NCBI RefSeq assembly: GCF_018619335.1
Contig: NZ_JAHHDX010000144.1
Location: 1 to 64,000, forward strand
DNA: 64,000 nucleotides
Direction: 5' to 3'
Source: Alteromonas sp. ALT199
Lineage (GTDB): Bacteria; Pseudomonadota; Gammaproteobacteria; Enterobacterales; Alteromonadaceae
Part shown: piece after piece, positions 56,925-64,000 of the stretch
Layout of the letters: each line of letters starts with the position of its first letter
How positions within the stretch are numbered: position 1 is the stretch's first letter
Translations under genes and position numbers: made by a program
Notes under the pieces: generated by a model
What the model was told of the DNA's origin: nothing
The model's database searches: none
What the model saw: only the letters and a program-made list of their open reading frames with translations

Positions 56925-59291
56925 CTAGAACTCGTAGTAAACACGCACACCGGCAATGCGAGGCATGCCGCGAACGAAGGTAGGAATACCTAAGCCGCCC
57001 CCCGTGTTACCTGCATCAATTAAAAACTCTTTATCAAACAGGTTGTTTACGTAAAACTCGTAGGCAAACTTGCTGTTGTCTTGAAGCAGCTTCACCGATA
57101 CATCGGTCAGTGAGTAAGTATCTTGAGAAAGGCCAGGATAATTACTGCTTTCAAAGAACACTTCAGACTGGAAGCTGGTTAGCCAGTTAACATCAATATC
57201 GAAGTTATTCATATTGAATACTTTGTTGATGTTGATAGCACCGCTGACTTCTGGCGCTAAGCGAAACTTATTGCCGCCGTACTGGAATTCAGAACCATCA
57301 GCTGTGTTATCTGCAAATTCCGCGTCTAAGAAACCAAGGCTTGCTGTTAATGTCAGCGTTTCGCTGTAGTTGTAGGTCGCCATGCCTTCAATACCCGACA
57401 TTGTCGAATCACCCACTGTTACCGTAATCGACTGCAAGGTTTCCGCGTCAGTAAAGCTTTGCTGATAATCGCTGTATTCGTAGGTGAAAATGGCTCCCGA
57501 GAACAGGAAGTTGGCGCTTTGATACTTAACACCCAAATCGTAGCTATCTACAATTTCTGGCTTAGTCACATTAACGCCACCCGCGTTTGCATCCACAACT
57601 GGCGAACGACGGCCTTTGGCGTAGTTCGCATATAAGTTCCAGTTATTGTTTACATCGTAGCTTACTGCGAAGCGTGGCAATGTATCGTCAAAGTCGCGCT
57701 CGGCATCGAAAGTAAAAGCACCGTCTGCGGTAGTAAAGGTATTTCGCGTATAACGGGTTTCATCGATGTAGCGAACGCCAGCCGTTACATTAATATTGTC
57801 GGTCACGTAATAAGATACTTCAGCAACATAAGACGCTATGTCTAGCTCAGCCTCGAAGGTGAACGGTCCTTGTATAAAAATAGGCGGTAGCGCAGGGTTA
57901 GAAATAGGTGAGCCATCTGCATTAAATAGCTGAGACACCAACATGGCACGTAGGGCTTCTATTTCCTCTAGCGATGCATTGGTCGCTATATTCTGATTAA
58001 GCGGAATGTTTGAGGTGGCCTCAAGCTGTGCTCTTACAGCGTCGAAAGTACCGCGTATAAATGGGTCTACCATTACATAGTAAGGCAAAATCGATTCGTC
58101 TTGGGTGATGGACGCGCCTAAGAACGCAGCCAATTTATCACCCGAATCATACACCAAACGCATTGATGCACCTTGAAGCGTGGCATCGTTATCGAAATAC
58201 GCGTCTTGAATACGCAACGCTGAACCGTCAGCGTCAAAACCTTCGCTTACTTCAACGTCTTTGTAGTAGGCATCGGCGTGTAGACTAAGCATTTGGTTAA
58301 AATCGTAGTTTAGGGTTAAGTCGTAGGCTTGGAGCGTACGCTCAATACCTAACTCACCACCCAAACTAAACTCAGCATCAGTAAAAGGGCTAGTATCTCC
58401 ACCATTAGGGGCGATAGAGCCAGATTTGAATGCGATACCCGGCTGATCGTTATACTCCATTGCCGCACGAGCAATAATTTCTAGCTTCTCATAGCTTGCA
58501 AGCCAGGTTGCGCGAAGGGCTTGCACCGACACACCCTGAAGGTCTTCGCTGTTGCACGGCACTTCTTCACCTAGGTGGTTGTACATGTTTGCATTGCCAT
58601 AATAAGAATCAGCGCTACAAGCATTATTTTCTACAATACCGTCCATTTCTCGGTAAAGCCCAGCAATACGGAAACTGTGGTTGTCGTTAATAGGCTGGTT
58701 ATACATAAACTCAACTTCTTGGCCTTGCTCTGAGTTATAGCCAACCTGCACCTTTCCTTCCTGTTCAAAGGTTGGAAGGTTAGAGTGAATGCTTACCGCG
58801 CCGTTGGCAGCCGCTACGCCAAAAAGTGTTGGCTGCGGGCCTTTTAAAACTTCAACGCGGGCGATATCGTAAAGGGCCACACTGGCTACGGTTTTCTTGC
58901 TGATATCAAAGCCATCTTGATATACCGAGATACGAGGCGTTGCTGACACTGATGAAACATCATCGGTGACACCGCGAATATTAAAAGACGGCAAGCTTAC
59001 GGCTTGTTCCTGAATTTGAACGTTCGGCAATATGCGAGACAGCTCATCAAGCTCCATGATATTGGTACGCTCTAGAAACTGGCTGCCTATAACATCCATA
59101 GTAACGGGCACATCCATTACGGACTGCTCTCGCATTTGGGCGGTTACCGTAATCTCTTCTATATAGTCAGTTTCGTTTTCTGTGTCGGGCGCAACTTCTT
59201 GTGCAATTGCAGCGGTAGATAGTGCAAGTGCAATTGTCGTAGCAAGCAAAGAGCGTGAATAAACGGATCTAGGGTACAGAGGACGCATCAA
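56925..59291 (-). CDS. TonB-dependent receptor
   Basis: A 788-residue outer-membrane protein. A signal peptide (about 1-30, ending AIAQ) is followed by a TonB-box-like region (EEITVTAQ), a plug domain (about 50-165) with VPVTMDVIGSQFLERT and the GPQPTLFGVAAANGAVS loop, and a 22-strand barrel ending in the C-terminal aromatic residue of YYEF. It should import a nutrient or siderophore using TonB energy. The substrate is unknown; no siderophore or polysaccharide-utilisation genes are adjacent. It is a single-gene unit. Two start codons (residues 1 and 2) are possible. Confidence 0.92.
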   Translation of the reverse strand: MMRPLYPRSVYSRSLLATTIALALSTAAIAQEVAPDTENETDYIEEITVTAQMREQSVMDVPVTMDVIGSQFLERTNIMELDELSRILPNVQIQEQAVSLPSFNIRGVTDDVSSVSATPRISVYQDGFDISKKTVASVALYDIARVEVLKGPQPTLFGVAAANGAVSIHSNLPTFEQEGKVQVGYNSEQGQEVEFMYNQPINDNHSFRIAGLYREMDGIVENNACSADSYYGNANMYNHLGEEVPCNSEDLQGVSVQALRATWLASYEKLEIIARAAMEYNDQPGIAFKSGSIAPNGGDTSPFTDAEFSLGGELGIERTLQAYDLTLNYDFNQMLSLHADAYYKDVEVSEGFDADGSALRIQDAYFDNDATLQGASMRLVYDSGDKLAAFLGASITQDESILPYYVMVDPFIRGTFDAVRAQLEATSNIPLNQNIATNASLEEIEALRAMLVSQLFNADGSPISNPALPPIFIQGPFTFEAELDIASYVAEVSYYVTDNINVTAGVRYIDETRYTRNTFTTADGAFTFDAERDFDDTLPRFAVSYDVNNNWNLYANYAKGRRSPVVDANAGGVNVTKPEIVDSYDLGVKYQSANFLFSGAIFTYEYSDYQQSFTDAETLQSITVTVGDSTMSGIEGMATYNYSETLTLTASLGFLDAEFADNTADGSEFQYGGNKFRLAPEVSGAININKVFNMNNFDIDVNWLTSFQSEVFFESSNYPGLSQDTYSLTDVSVKLLQDNSKFAYEFYVNNLFDKEFLIDAGNTGGGLGIPTFVRGMPRIAGVRVYYEF

Positions 59292-59599
59292 ATCATTCCT
59301 TTCGTGTGCTTATTGGGTGTTTTGTGTTTTTTATAAGCATTTCGCCGATAGATTGGCGACATTGCTTACCTTTTAGAATTATCGAAGCACAAGAATGTAG
59401 AGCGCTTTTGAGACGGTTCGATGAAGTATCCGTGACAAATGAAAGGCACTTTTGTGACAGATATATTCCATTCGAAAAATCTAAGCTGTGATAAATGGCT
59501 ATTGCAAAAACGCCCCTTTGCATCATAGAGCAAACTAAGTACACTCATTCCACGTAGGACAGAAATAACTTTTAACTAAAAAGCGAAATGGAGACTGCA
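59292..59599. other. Divergent intergenic region
   Basis: About 300 bases between the TonB receptor and the PepSY gene, which are transcribed in opposite directions. It must hold both promoters. I could not assign Fur or other operator sites with confidence. Confidence 0.45.
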
Positions 59600-59881
59600 A
59601 TGAAGAAATTAATGATGGCTACGGCTATTGGCGCTGCGACCCTATTAAGCGCTTGTAGTGCAGAGCATGGCACTACGCAGTGTACTACTGCACCTGAAGC
59701 TGAATGGCAGAACCAAGATGCGTTTCAGGCTCAACTATTAGCGCAAGGTTACAAAATTAACGAGTTTAAAGTAACAGGCGGCAATTGTTACGAAATCTAC
59801 GGCTTCGACAAAGAAGAAAACAAAGTAGAAATTTACTTCAACCCAGTTGATGGCAGCATTGTTAAAAAAGAAATGCACTAA
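59600..59881 (+). CDS. PepSY-domain lipoprotein
   Basis: A 93-residue protein with a lipoprotein signal (LSAC near residue 19). The rest has a short helix (AEWQNQDAFQAQLLAQGY), then a strand pair KINEFKVTGGNCYEIYGFD and the ending YFNPVDGSIVKKEMH, which matches the PepSY_2-type domain. The start at 59600 is chosen because a GGAG site precedes it by six bases; a longer frame begins at 59588. Together with the following cytochrome b561 it resembles pairs that may sense or transfer electrons in the periplasm. Function unproven. A clear terminator follows. Confidence 0.8.
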   Translation: MKKLMMATAIGAATLLSACSAEHGTTQCTTAPEAEWQNQDAFQAQLLAQGYKINEFKVTGGNCYEIYGFDKEENKVEIYFNPVDGSIVKKEMH

Positions 59882-59930
59882 GTCTGTTTTAGCGAGCCGT
59901 GCATAAATGCTTGCTTTAATACTTGATGAA

Positions 59931-59960
59931 AACGCTGCAAACCATTGCAGCGTTTTTTGT
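59931..59960 (+). terminator. Rho-independent terminator after the PepSY gene
   Basis: Perfect 10-bp stem (59931-59940 with 59945-59954), loop ACCA, then a T run. It lies between the PepSY and cytochrome genes, so these two are probably not one simple operon, or read-through is partial. Confidence 0.88.
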
Positions 59961-59982
59961 TTTATCTTGAGAAAGCTATGTA

Positions 59983-60552
59983 ATGTACAGACCTAAAGAT
60001 ACGCCTTCGGATATTTATATTTGGGATTGGGTAGTGCGCCTGTGCCACTGGGGCCTTGTTGTGACCTTTGTGATCAACTACTTTATTGTGGAGCCAGGTC
60101 GCCTTTATCATGAAATAGCCGGCTATATGGCGGTAGCGCTTATATCTATACGGGTCGGCTGGGGCTTTTTATCAACCAAATTCGAAGAAAGTAAAAGGGT
60201 TGCTACTGAGTACGCAAGCTTTTCTACTGTATCATTACATCAACAAGCCTTCGCTGAACATGTTCAACACATAAAACAAAAACAAATTCCCACTCATCAT
60301 GGTCACAACCCGTTCGGTTGGCTCATGATAATGGCTGTTATTACTCTGCTGTTGGGGTTAGGTATTACCGGTTTTATGATGGAAGAAATAGATGCCATGT
60401 TTGGTAATAGTACGCTGGAATGGATACACAGTATTATGGCTGATGTTCTTTACGCATGTGTGCTAGTGCATATTTTTGCGGTGTTTGCTGTGCAATATAT
60501 GGGAAATGTCCAGTTAGTTCGCCCTATGCTCACAGGTTGGCGAAAGCGCTAA
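59983..60552 (+). CDS. Cytochrome b561 / b-type cytochrome membrane protein
   Basis: A 189-residue integral membrane protein of the Ni/Fe-hydrogenase b-type cytochrome or b561 family. Four hydrophobic segments are seen. Candidate haem-ligating histidines lie in RLCHWGLV, in LYHEIAGYMA, and in LVHIFAVF near the C-terminus. Members accept electrons from the quinone pool. Redox partner unknown; the PepSY lipoprotein just upstream is a candidate. A terminator separates it from the previous gene. Confidence 0.85.
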   Translation: MYRPKDTPSDIYIWDWVVRLCHWGLVVTFVINYFIVEPGRLYHEIAGYMAVALISIRVGWGFLSTKFEESKRVATEYASFSTVSLHQQAFAEHVQHIKQKQIPTHHGHNPFGWLMIMAVITLLLGLGITGFMMEEIDAMFGNSTLEWIHSIMADVLYACVLVHIFAVFAVQYMGNVQLVRPMLTGWRKR

Positions 60553-60733
60553 GCCCTTGTTAGAGCGAACATGCACTGAGTCCACAAATACGCTAGGGCT
60601 ATCGCTATTGCAGAAGCCCATTCATGCTATCTGCTAGCTTTTTTCTGTTGGTCTAATTGCCTGTAGCCTCTTATGTTTAAATCGGCTCTGGTAATCAATT
60701 GGGCGTTTATTATCAATTACGTACTAATAGCAT

Positions 60734-61378
60734 TTAGCTATCTAGTGGTCGCTTTGCTTCACGCACCGCTTTGGGGTGCATCAGCTTTTCTAAGCGAGCT
60801 AAATATGACGATATTTGCTGATGCTGTTTTTTATCGTTGGTCACTGAGTTATAAAGCCAGTGATATGCATCTTCATAATCGTAAGGGCTACCGTGACCGT
60901 CTAAAAACAACTCGACCAAATGAATTTGCGCTTTTAAGTTCTTAAGGGCTGCAGCTTCTCGTAAATACACAACAGCGCGAGATTTATCTTGCTGCACCAG
61001 TGTGCCTTTTGCGTAGTAACGTCCAAGCTGCTCAAGTGCGGCAGGCAAACCTTGATTAGCGGCGTCTTCCATATAGCCAATTCCACGGGCAGGTTCAGCA
61101 TCTACGCACACCCCCCATGCCAGCATGTCTCCCCACAAAAACTGATAGGCAGGTACTTTTAACACATCAGCACGGGCTTCAATGTCTTGCACTAGCTGAC
61201 ACCGGTCCGCTACCACTTTATCTAAATGCGTATTGGCGTTAATCATGTCGATTAATGCGTCTTGGCTATAAAGCTGAACTGCGCGAAGTTCTTCAATAGT
61301 TTCCCCTTCAAGGGCATGAGCGGAAAAACCCGTTACGGAGGCACAGATTAATAAAGCGGTAGAAATAATTCGTTTCAT
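60734..61378 (-). CDS. motX: MotX-like protein, sodium-driven flagellar motor, Sel1 repeats
   Basis: A 214-residue protein with an N-terminal signal peptide (ending AHA) and Sel1-like repeats. The segments LYSQDALIDMIN, AYQFLWGDMLAWGVCVD, NQGLPAALEQLGRYYAKGTL and GSPYDYEDAYHWLYN closely resemble MotX of Vibrio and relatives, which joins MotY to form the T-ring of the polar sodium-driven flagellar motor. Two cysteines fit its known disulfide. Other motor genes are not in the window, as is usual for motX. It is a single gene on the minus strand. A general Sel1-repeat protein is the alternative. Confidence 0.75.
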   Translation of the reverse strand: MKRIISTALLICASVTGFSAHALEGETIEELRAVQLYSQDALIDMINANTHLDKVVADRCQLVQDIEARADVLKVPAYQFLWGDMLAWGVCVDAEPARGIGYMEDAANQGLPAALEQLGRYYAKGTLVQQDKSRAVVYLREAAALKNLKAQIHLVELFLDGHGSPYDYEDAYHWLYNSVTNDKKQHQQISSYLARLEKLMHPKAVREAKRPLDS

Positions 61379-61478
61379 AGCGAAGCAATAAATGTTGATA
61401 ACACAAACTTAGTTAAGTTATCGACCTAGTATAGATTAACTTAACTAAGACATGCTTTTCTTTACATAAATAATAGCA

Positions 61479-61509
61479 AGAGGCCACAGCCTGTTTCGCT
61501 TTGGCCTCT
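61479..61509 (-). terminator. Hairpin after the TIGR02647-type gene, weak terminator
   Basis: AGAGGCCA (61479-61486) pairs with TGGCCTCT (61502-61509) around a 15-base loop. The minus-strand tail TGCTATTATTTATG is only moderately T-rich. Confidence 0.45.
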
Positions 61510-61540
61510 AGGCTAAAAGGTATAGCAAAAAACGTCTAGG

Positions 61541-61792
61541 CTAATGACTACTTTTTCGCGGGCACATAGCCGATTGGATGTGGCGAGCATGGTCGGCAAG
61601 ATCAATACCTAGATCAGTAAGATAGCCACCATCAGCCTGAGTAATCAAGCCTTTGGAATACAGCCTAGATGCTGCGTTCACCATGCTTTGACTGGCATCG
61701 TGGTGAATTTTCAAACCTTGAAGCAGACTGTCTGCAGGAAACTTCAGTAACAAATTTAATTCGTCTAGCATGTCCTGATCGAATGAACTCAT
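61541..61792 (-). CDS. TIGR02647-family small conserved protein
   Basis: An 83-residue protein, mostly helical, with ELNLLLKF, GLKIHHDASQSMVNAASRLY and SKGLITQADGGYLTDLG. This resembles TIGR02647, a short family of conserved gammaproteobacterial proteins that I recall as having a winged-helix-like pattern. The function is unknown. It is a single gene between motX and ubiD, with an RBS-like purine stretch upstream. Confidence 0.72.
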   Translation of the reverse strand: MSSFDQDMLDELNLLLKFPADSLLQGLKIHHDASQSMVNAASRLYSKGLITQADGGYLTDLGIDLADHARHIQSAMCPRKSSH

Positions 61793-62114
61793 GTAACCAC
61801 CTTAGGCAAAAAGGTTATAGGGTTTAGTACACTGGCCGTTGCAACACCCTTCAGTATAGCGCTTTTATCAAAGCGTTTTACAAACGCACTTTGACCACAA
61901 AGCCTGTACAGAAGCGCATACGCCAAAGCACTATTCGCCCTTGATTTGTTAATTTTTTTTAACGCTTTCTTATATCACACCCAAATGGCACCTCTGTAAA
62001 GCGTAATTTGCCTGTAAAACGTTTAATCGTGTAATCACAACGCTAACTGATCGGACTTTGGCGCTAAATAGTATATTCTTGCCATATATTGAGTTTGTGG
62101 ATGCACCTGCACTG
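61793..62114. other. Divergent intergenic region before ubiD
   Basis: About 320 bases between the divergent small gene and ubiD. It must hold both promoters. I saw no repeat or small gene that I could support. Confidence 0.5.
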
Positions 62115-63581
62115 ATGAAGTACAAAGATTTACGCGACTTTATTCGCCAGCTAGAAGCTAAAGGTGAATTGGTACGCATTAGCCAGCCCATTGATACCGA
62201 CCTTGAAATGACAGAAATTGCCGATAGGACTTTGCGTGCCGGCGGCCCAGCTCTGTTGTTTGAAAACCCCAAAAACCATGACATGCCTGTATTGGCTAAT
62301 TTGTTTGGTACGCCAGAGCGCGTAGCTATGGGCATGGGGCAGGAATCTGTTGAAGCACTACGCGAAGTCGGCAAACTGCTGGCTTACTTGAAAGAGCCTG
62401 AGCCCCCCAAAGGGCTTAAAGACCTTTGGGAGAAACTGCCAGTATTCAAACAAGTGCTTAATATGCCTGCTAAAGTGCTGAAAAAGGCACCTTGTCAGGA
62501 GGTTGTGCTTACCGGTGATGAAGTAGATTTGTCAAAAATTCCGGTACAGCGCTGCTGGCCTGGCGACGCTGCACCTTTGGTAACCTGGGGTTTAAGCGTC
62601 ACCAAAGGGCCGCACAAAAAGCGTCAGAATTTAGGTATTTACCGTCAGCAGGTTATTGGCAAGAATAAACTCATTATGCGATGGTTATCACACCGTGGTG
62701 GTGCGCTAGATTTTCGTGAATGGTGCCAAACGCACCCGGGTGAACCCTATCCTGTGTCTGTAGCACTTGGCGCGGACCCCGCTACCATACTAGGTGCAGT
62801 TACCCCGGTTCCAGACACCTTGTCGGAATATGCTTTTGCAGGCTTACTGCGCGGTGACAAAACTGAGGTAGTTAAGTCTATCAGTAATGATTTGCAAGTT
62901 CCTGCCAGCGCAGAGATAGTGCTTGAAGGCTACATTGCGCAGGATGAAACTGCGCCCGAAGGCCCTTATGGCGATCACACCGGCTATTACAATGAAGTCG
63001 ACGACTTCCCTGTGTTTACCGTTACTCATATAACCCACCGCAAGAACCCAATCTACCATTCAACCTACACGGGCCGTCCACCCGATGAGCCTGCTATTTT
63101 AGGTGTAGCCCTAAACGAAGTATTTGTGCCGATTTTGCAAAAGCAATTTCCTGAAATTGTCGACTTCTATCTGCCGCCAGAAGGCTGTTCGTATCGTATG
63201 GCGGTGGTTACCATGAAGAAACAATACCCAGGTCACGCCAAGCGCGTAATGATGGGCGTGTGGTCGTTCTTACGACAGTTCATGTACACGAAATTTGTGA
63301 TAGTGTGCGATGACGACGTTAACGCGCGCGACTGGAACGATGTTATCTGGGCCATTACAACCCGCATGGACCCAGCTCGCGATACGGTAATGATAGAAAA
63401 TACACCTATCGATTATTTAGACTTTGCGTCACCGGTTTCAGGGCTAGGTTCGAAAATGGGTATGGACGCCACAAATAAAATGCCGGGCGAAACCGACCGT
63501 GAATGGGGCGTACCCATTGTTATGGATGAAGACGTTAAAAAACGGGTTGATGATATTTGGGACAGTCTTGGTATTATGTAG
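62115..63581 (+). CDS. ubiD: 4-hydroxy-3-polyprenylbenzoate decarboxylase UbiD
   Basis: A 488-residue decarboxylase of ubiquinone biosynthesis that needs the prenylated FMN cofactor made by UbiX. The start at 62115 gives [20 protein letters not shown], as in E. coli; the upstream in-frame ATG at 62058 adds non-conserved residues. Family motifs are the [13 protein letters not shown] block, the cofactor region [20 protein letters not shown] and the acidic [11 protein letters not shown]. The flavin reductase gene follows by about 100 bases, the fre/ubiD neighbourhood seen in gammaproteobacteria. Confidence 0.96.
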   Translation: MKYKDLRDFIRQLEAKGELVRISQPIDTDLEMTEIADRTLRAGGPALLFENPKNHDMPVLANLFGTPERVAMGMGQESVEALREVGKLLAYLKEPEPPKGLKDLWEKLPVFKQVLNMPAKVLKKAPCQEVVLTGDEVDLSKIPVQRCWPGDAAPLVTWGLSVTKGPHKKRQNLGIYRQQVIGKNKLIMRWLSHRGGALDFREWCQTHPGEPYPVSVALGADPATILGAVTPVPDTLSEYAFAGLLRGDKTEVVKSISNDLQVPASAEIVLEGYIAQDETAPEGPYGDHTGYYNEVDDFPVFTVTHITHRKNPIYHSTYTGRPPDEPAILGVALNEVFVPILQKQFPEIVDFYLPPEGCSYRMAVVTMKKQYPGHAKRVMMGVWSFLRQFMYTKFVIVCDDDVNARDWNDVIWAITTRMDPARDTVMIENTPIDYLDFASPVSGLGSKMGMDATNKMPGETDREWGVPIVMDEDVKKRVDDIWDSLGIM

Positions 63582-63679
63582 CGACTATTTTTAGCGCTAT
63601 TTATTTTGTATTAAGCATGCGCTTGCCTGAAAGCGCATGAAAAGGCGACACGCTAAGCAAGAAGGTTTAAAGAGAATAC

Positions 63680-64000
63680 ATGTCAGAAATTAAGTGTAAG
63701 GTTGCAAGCATCACGCCTTTAACCGAAGTGGTACAAAAAGTTGAATTAACGCCAGAAAGCCCTGTTGAGTTTAAGGCAGGTCAGTACGCTATGGTGGTCA
63801 TGGGCGAAAAAGATATGCGCCCATTCTCTATTGCCAACGCCGCCTTTGATAATAGCCGCATTGAATTACACATTGGCGCAGAGCCTGGTAACAGCTACGC
63901 CGGTGAAGTGCTAGAGCGCATGCGCGCAGATGGCGAAATTACCCTAAATGTGGGTAATGGCAATGCCTTTTTGCAAAGTAATGGCCTGCCAATGGTGCTT
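63680..64000 (+). CDS. fre: NAD(P)H-flavin reductase, N-terminal part
   Basis: Only the first 107 codons are in the window; the gene continues beyond base 64000. MSEIKCKVASITPLTEVVQK and the flavin-binding MRPFSIANAA segment match the FAD/NAD-binding ferredoxin-reductase-like Fre (LuxG-type) family. Fre reduces free flavins and in some hosts supports UbiD-cofactor-linked reactions. An AGAG ribosome-binding site lies 5 bases upstream. It lies 98 bases downstream of ubiD in the same direction, the arrangement I know from E. coli. Confidence 0.9.
   Translation, partial: MSEIKCKVASITPLTEVVQKVELTPESPVEFKAGQYAMVVMGEKDMRPFSIANAAFDNSRIELHIGAEPGNSYAGEVLERMRADGEITLNVGNGNAFLQSNGLPMVL

Noticed and set aside
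1-64000. tRNA, rRNA genes or CRISPR array
   Set aside because: No cloverleaf with CCA-type end, no rRNA-like stretch and no regularly spaced repeat was recognised by eye; a covariance-model search would be decisive.

Overview
The window looks like chromosomal DNA of a marine gammaproteobacterium, most likely Alteromonas or a close relative. This rests on the E. coli-like gene order of the spc and alpha ribosomal operons, a MotX-type sodium flagellar motor protein, TonB-receptor and secreted S8-protease genes, and the protein sequences of GlmS, RpoA and RNase R. It is an inference from sequence, not a database result.

Region 1 (1-10300) supplies surface-polysaccharide precursors. It has the 3' end of a mannose-1-phosphate guanylyltransferase gene (GDP-mannose), ugd (UDP-glucuronate), a GT2 glycosyltransferase, the four dTDP-rhamnose genes rfbB, rfbD, rfbC and rfbA, then glmM and glmS (amino-sugar supply). 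All except the first read on the minus strand.

Region 2 (10500-32600) is an AT-richer accessory polysaccharide locus in three blocks. A minus-strand block holds an AlgX/AlgJ-like protein, a sulfotransferase and two multidomain glycosyltransferases. A plus-strand block, starting at 17660, holds an alginate-lyase-like protein, a second sulfotransferase, a GT8-like transferase, a left-handed beta-helix acyltransferase and an alpha/beta-hydrolase-like protein. A decayed IS3 element separates this from a minus-strand block with translationally coupled genes for a coiled-coil protein, a coiled-coil/FkbM methyltransferase and a UDP-HexNAc dehydrogenase, followed by two GT2 proteins. Several proteins share short sequence modules, which suggests local duplication. 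No flippase, polymerase, ABC exporter or initiating transferase is visible. The polymer may contain rhamnose, mannose, uronic and amino sugars and may carry sulfate, methyl and acyl groups; this is inference. An isolated, unusual flagellin gene (33276-34625) lies at the edge, so flagellin glycosylation is an alternative destination for part of the locus.

Region 3 (34800-43600) is the core spc plus alpha ribosomal cluster (rplN to rplQ, including secY, rpmD, rpmJ and rpoA), all on the minus strand. The S10 operon, often found directly upstream, is absent; a hybrid sensor kinase gene lies there instead.

Region 4 (43600-64000) is mixed. It has a hybrid histidine kinase whose H-box has Tyr where His is expected, a DUF4397 lipoprotein, a secreted subtilase, rlmB with rnr, a divergent HigBA-like pair, a Tat-exported PhoD phosphatase, a ParD-like antitoxin with a ParE toxin gene broken by one in-frame stop, a TonB-dependent receptor, a PepSY lipoprotein with a cytochrome b561, motX, a TIGR02647-type gene, ubiD and the 5' end of a flavin reductase gene. 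Rho-independent terminators are visible after many transcription units. No tRNA, rRNA or CRISPR array was recognised.
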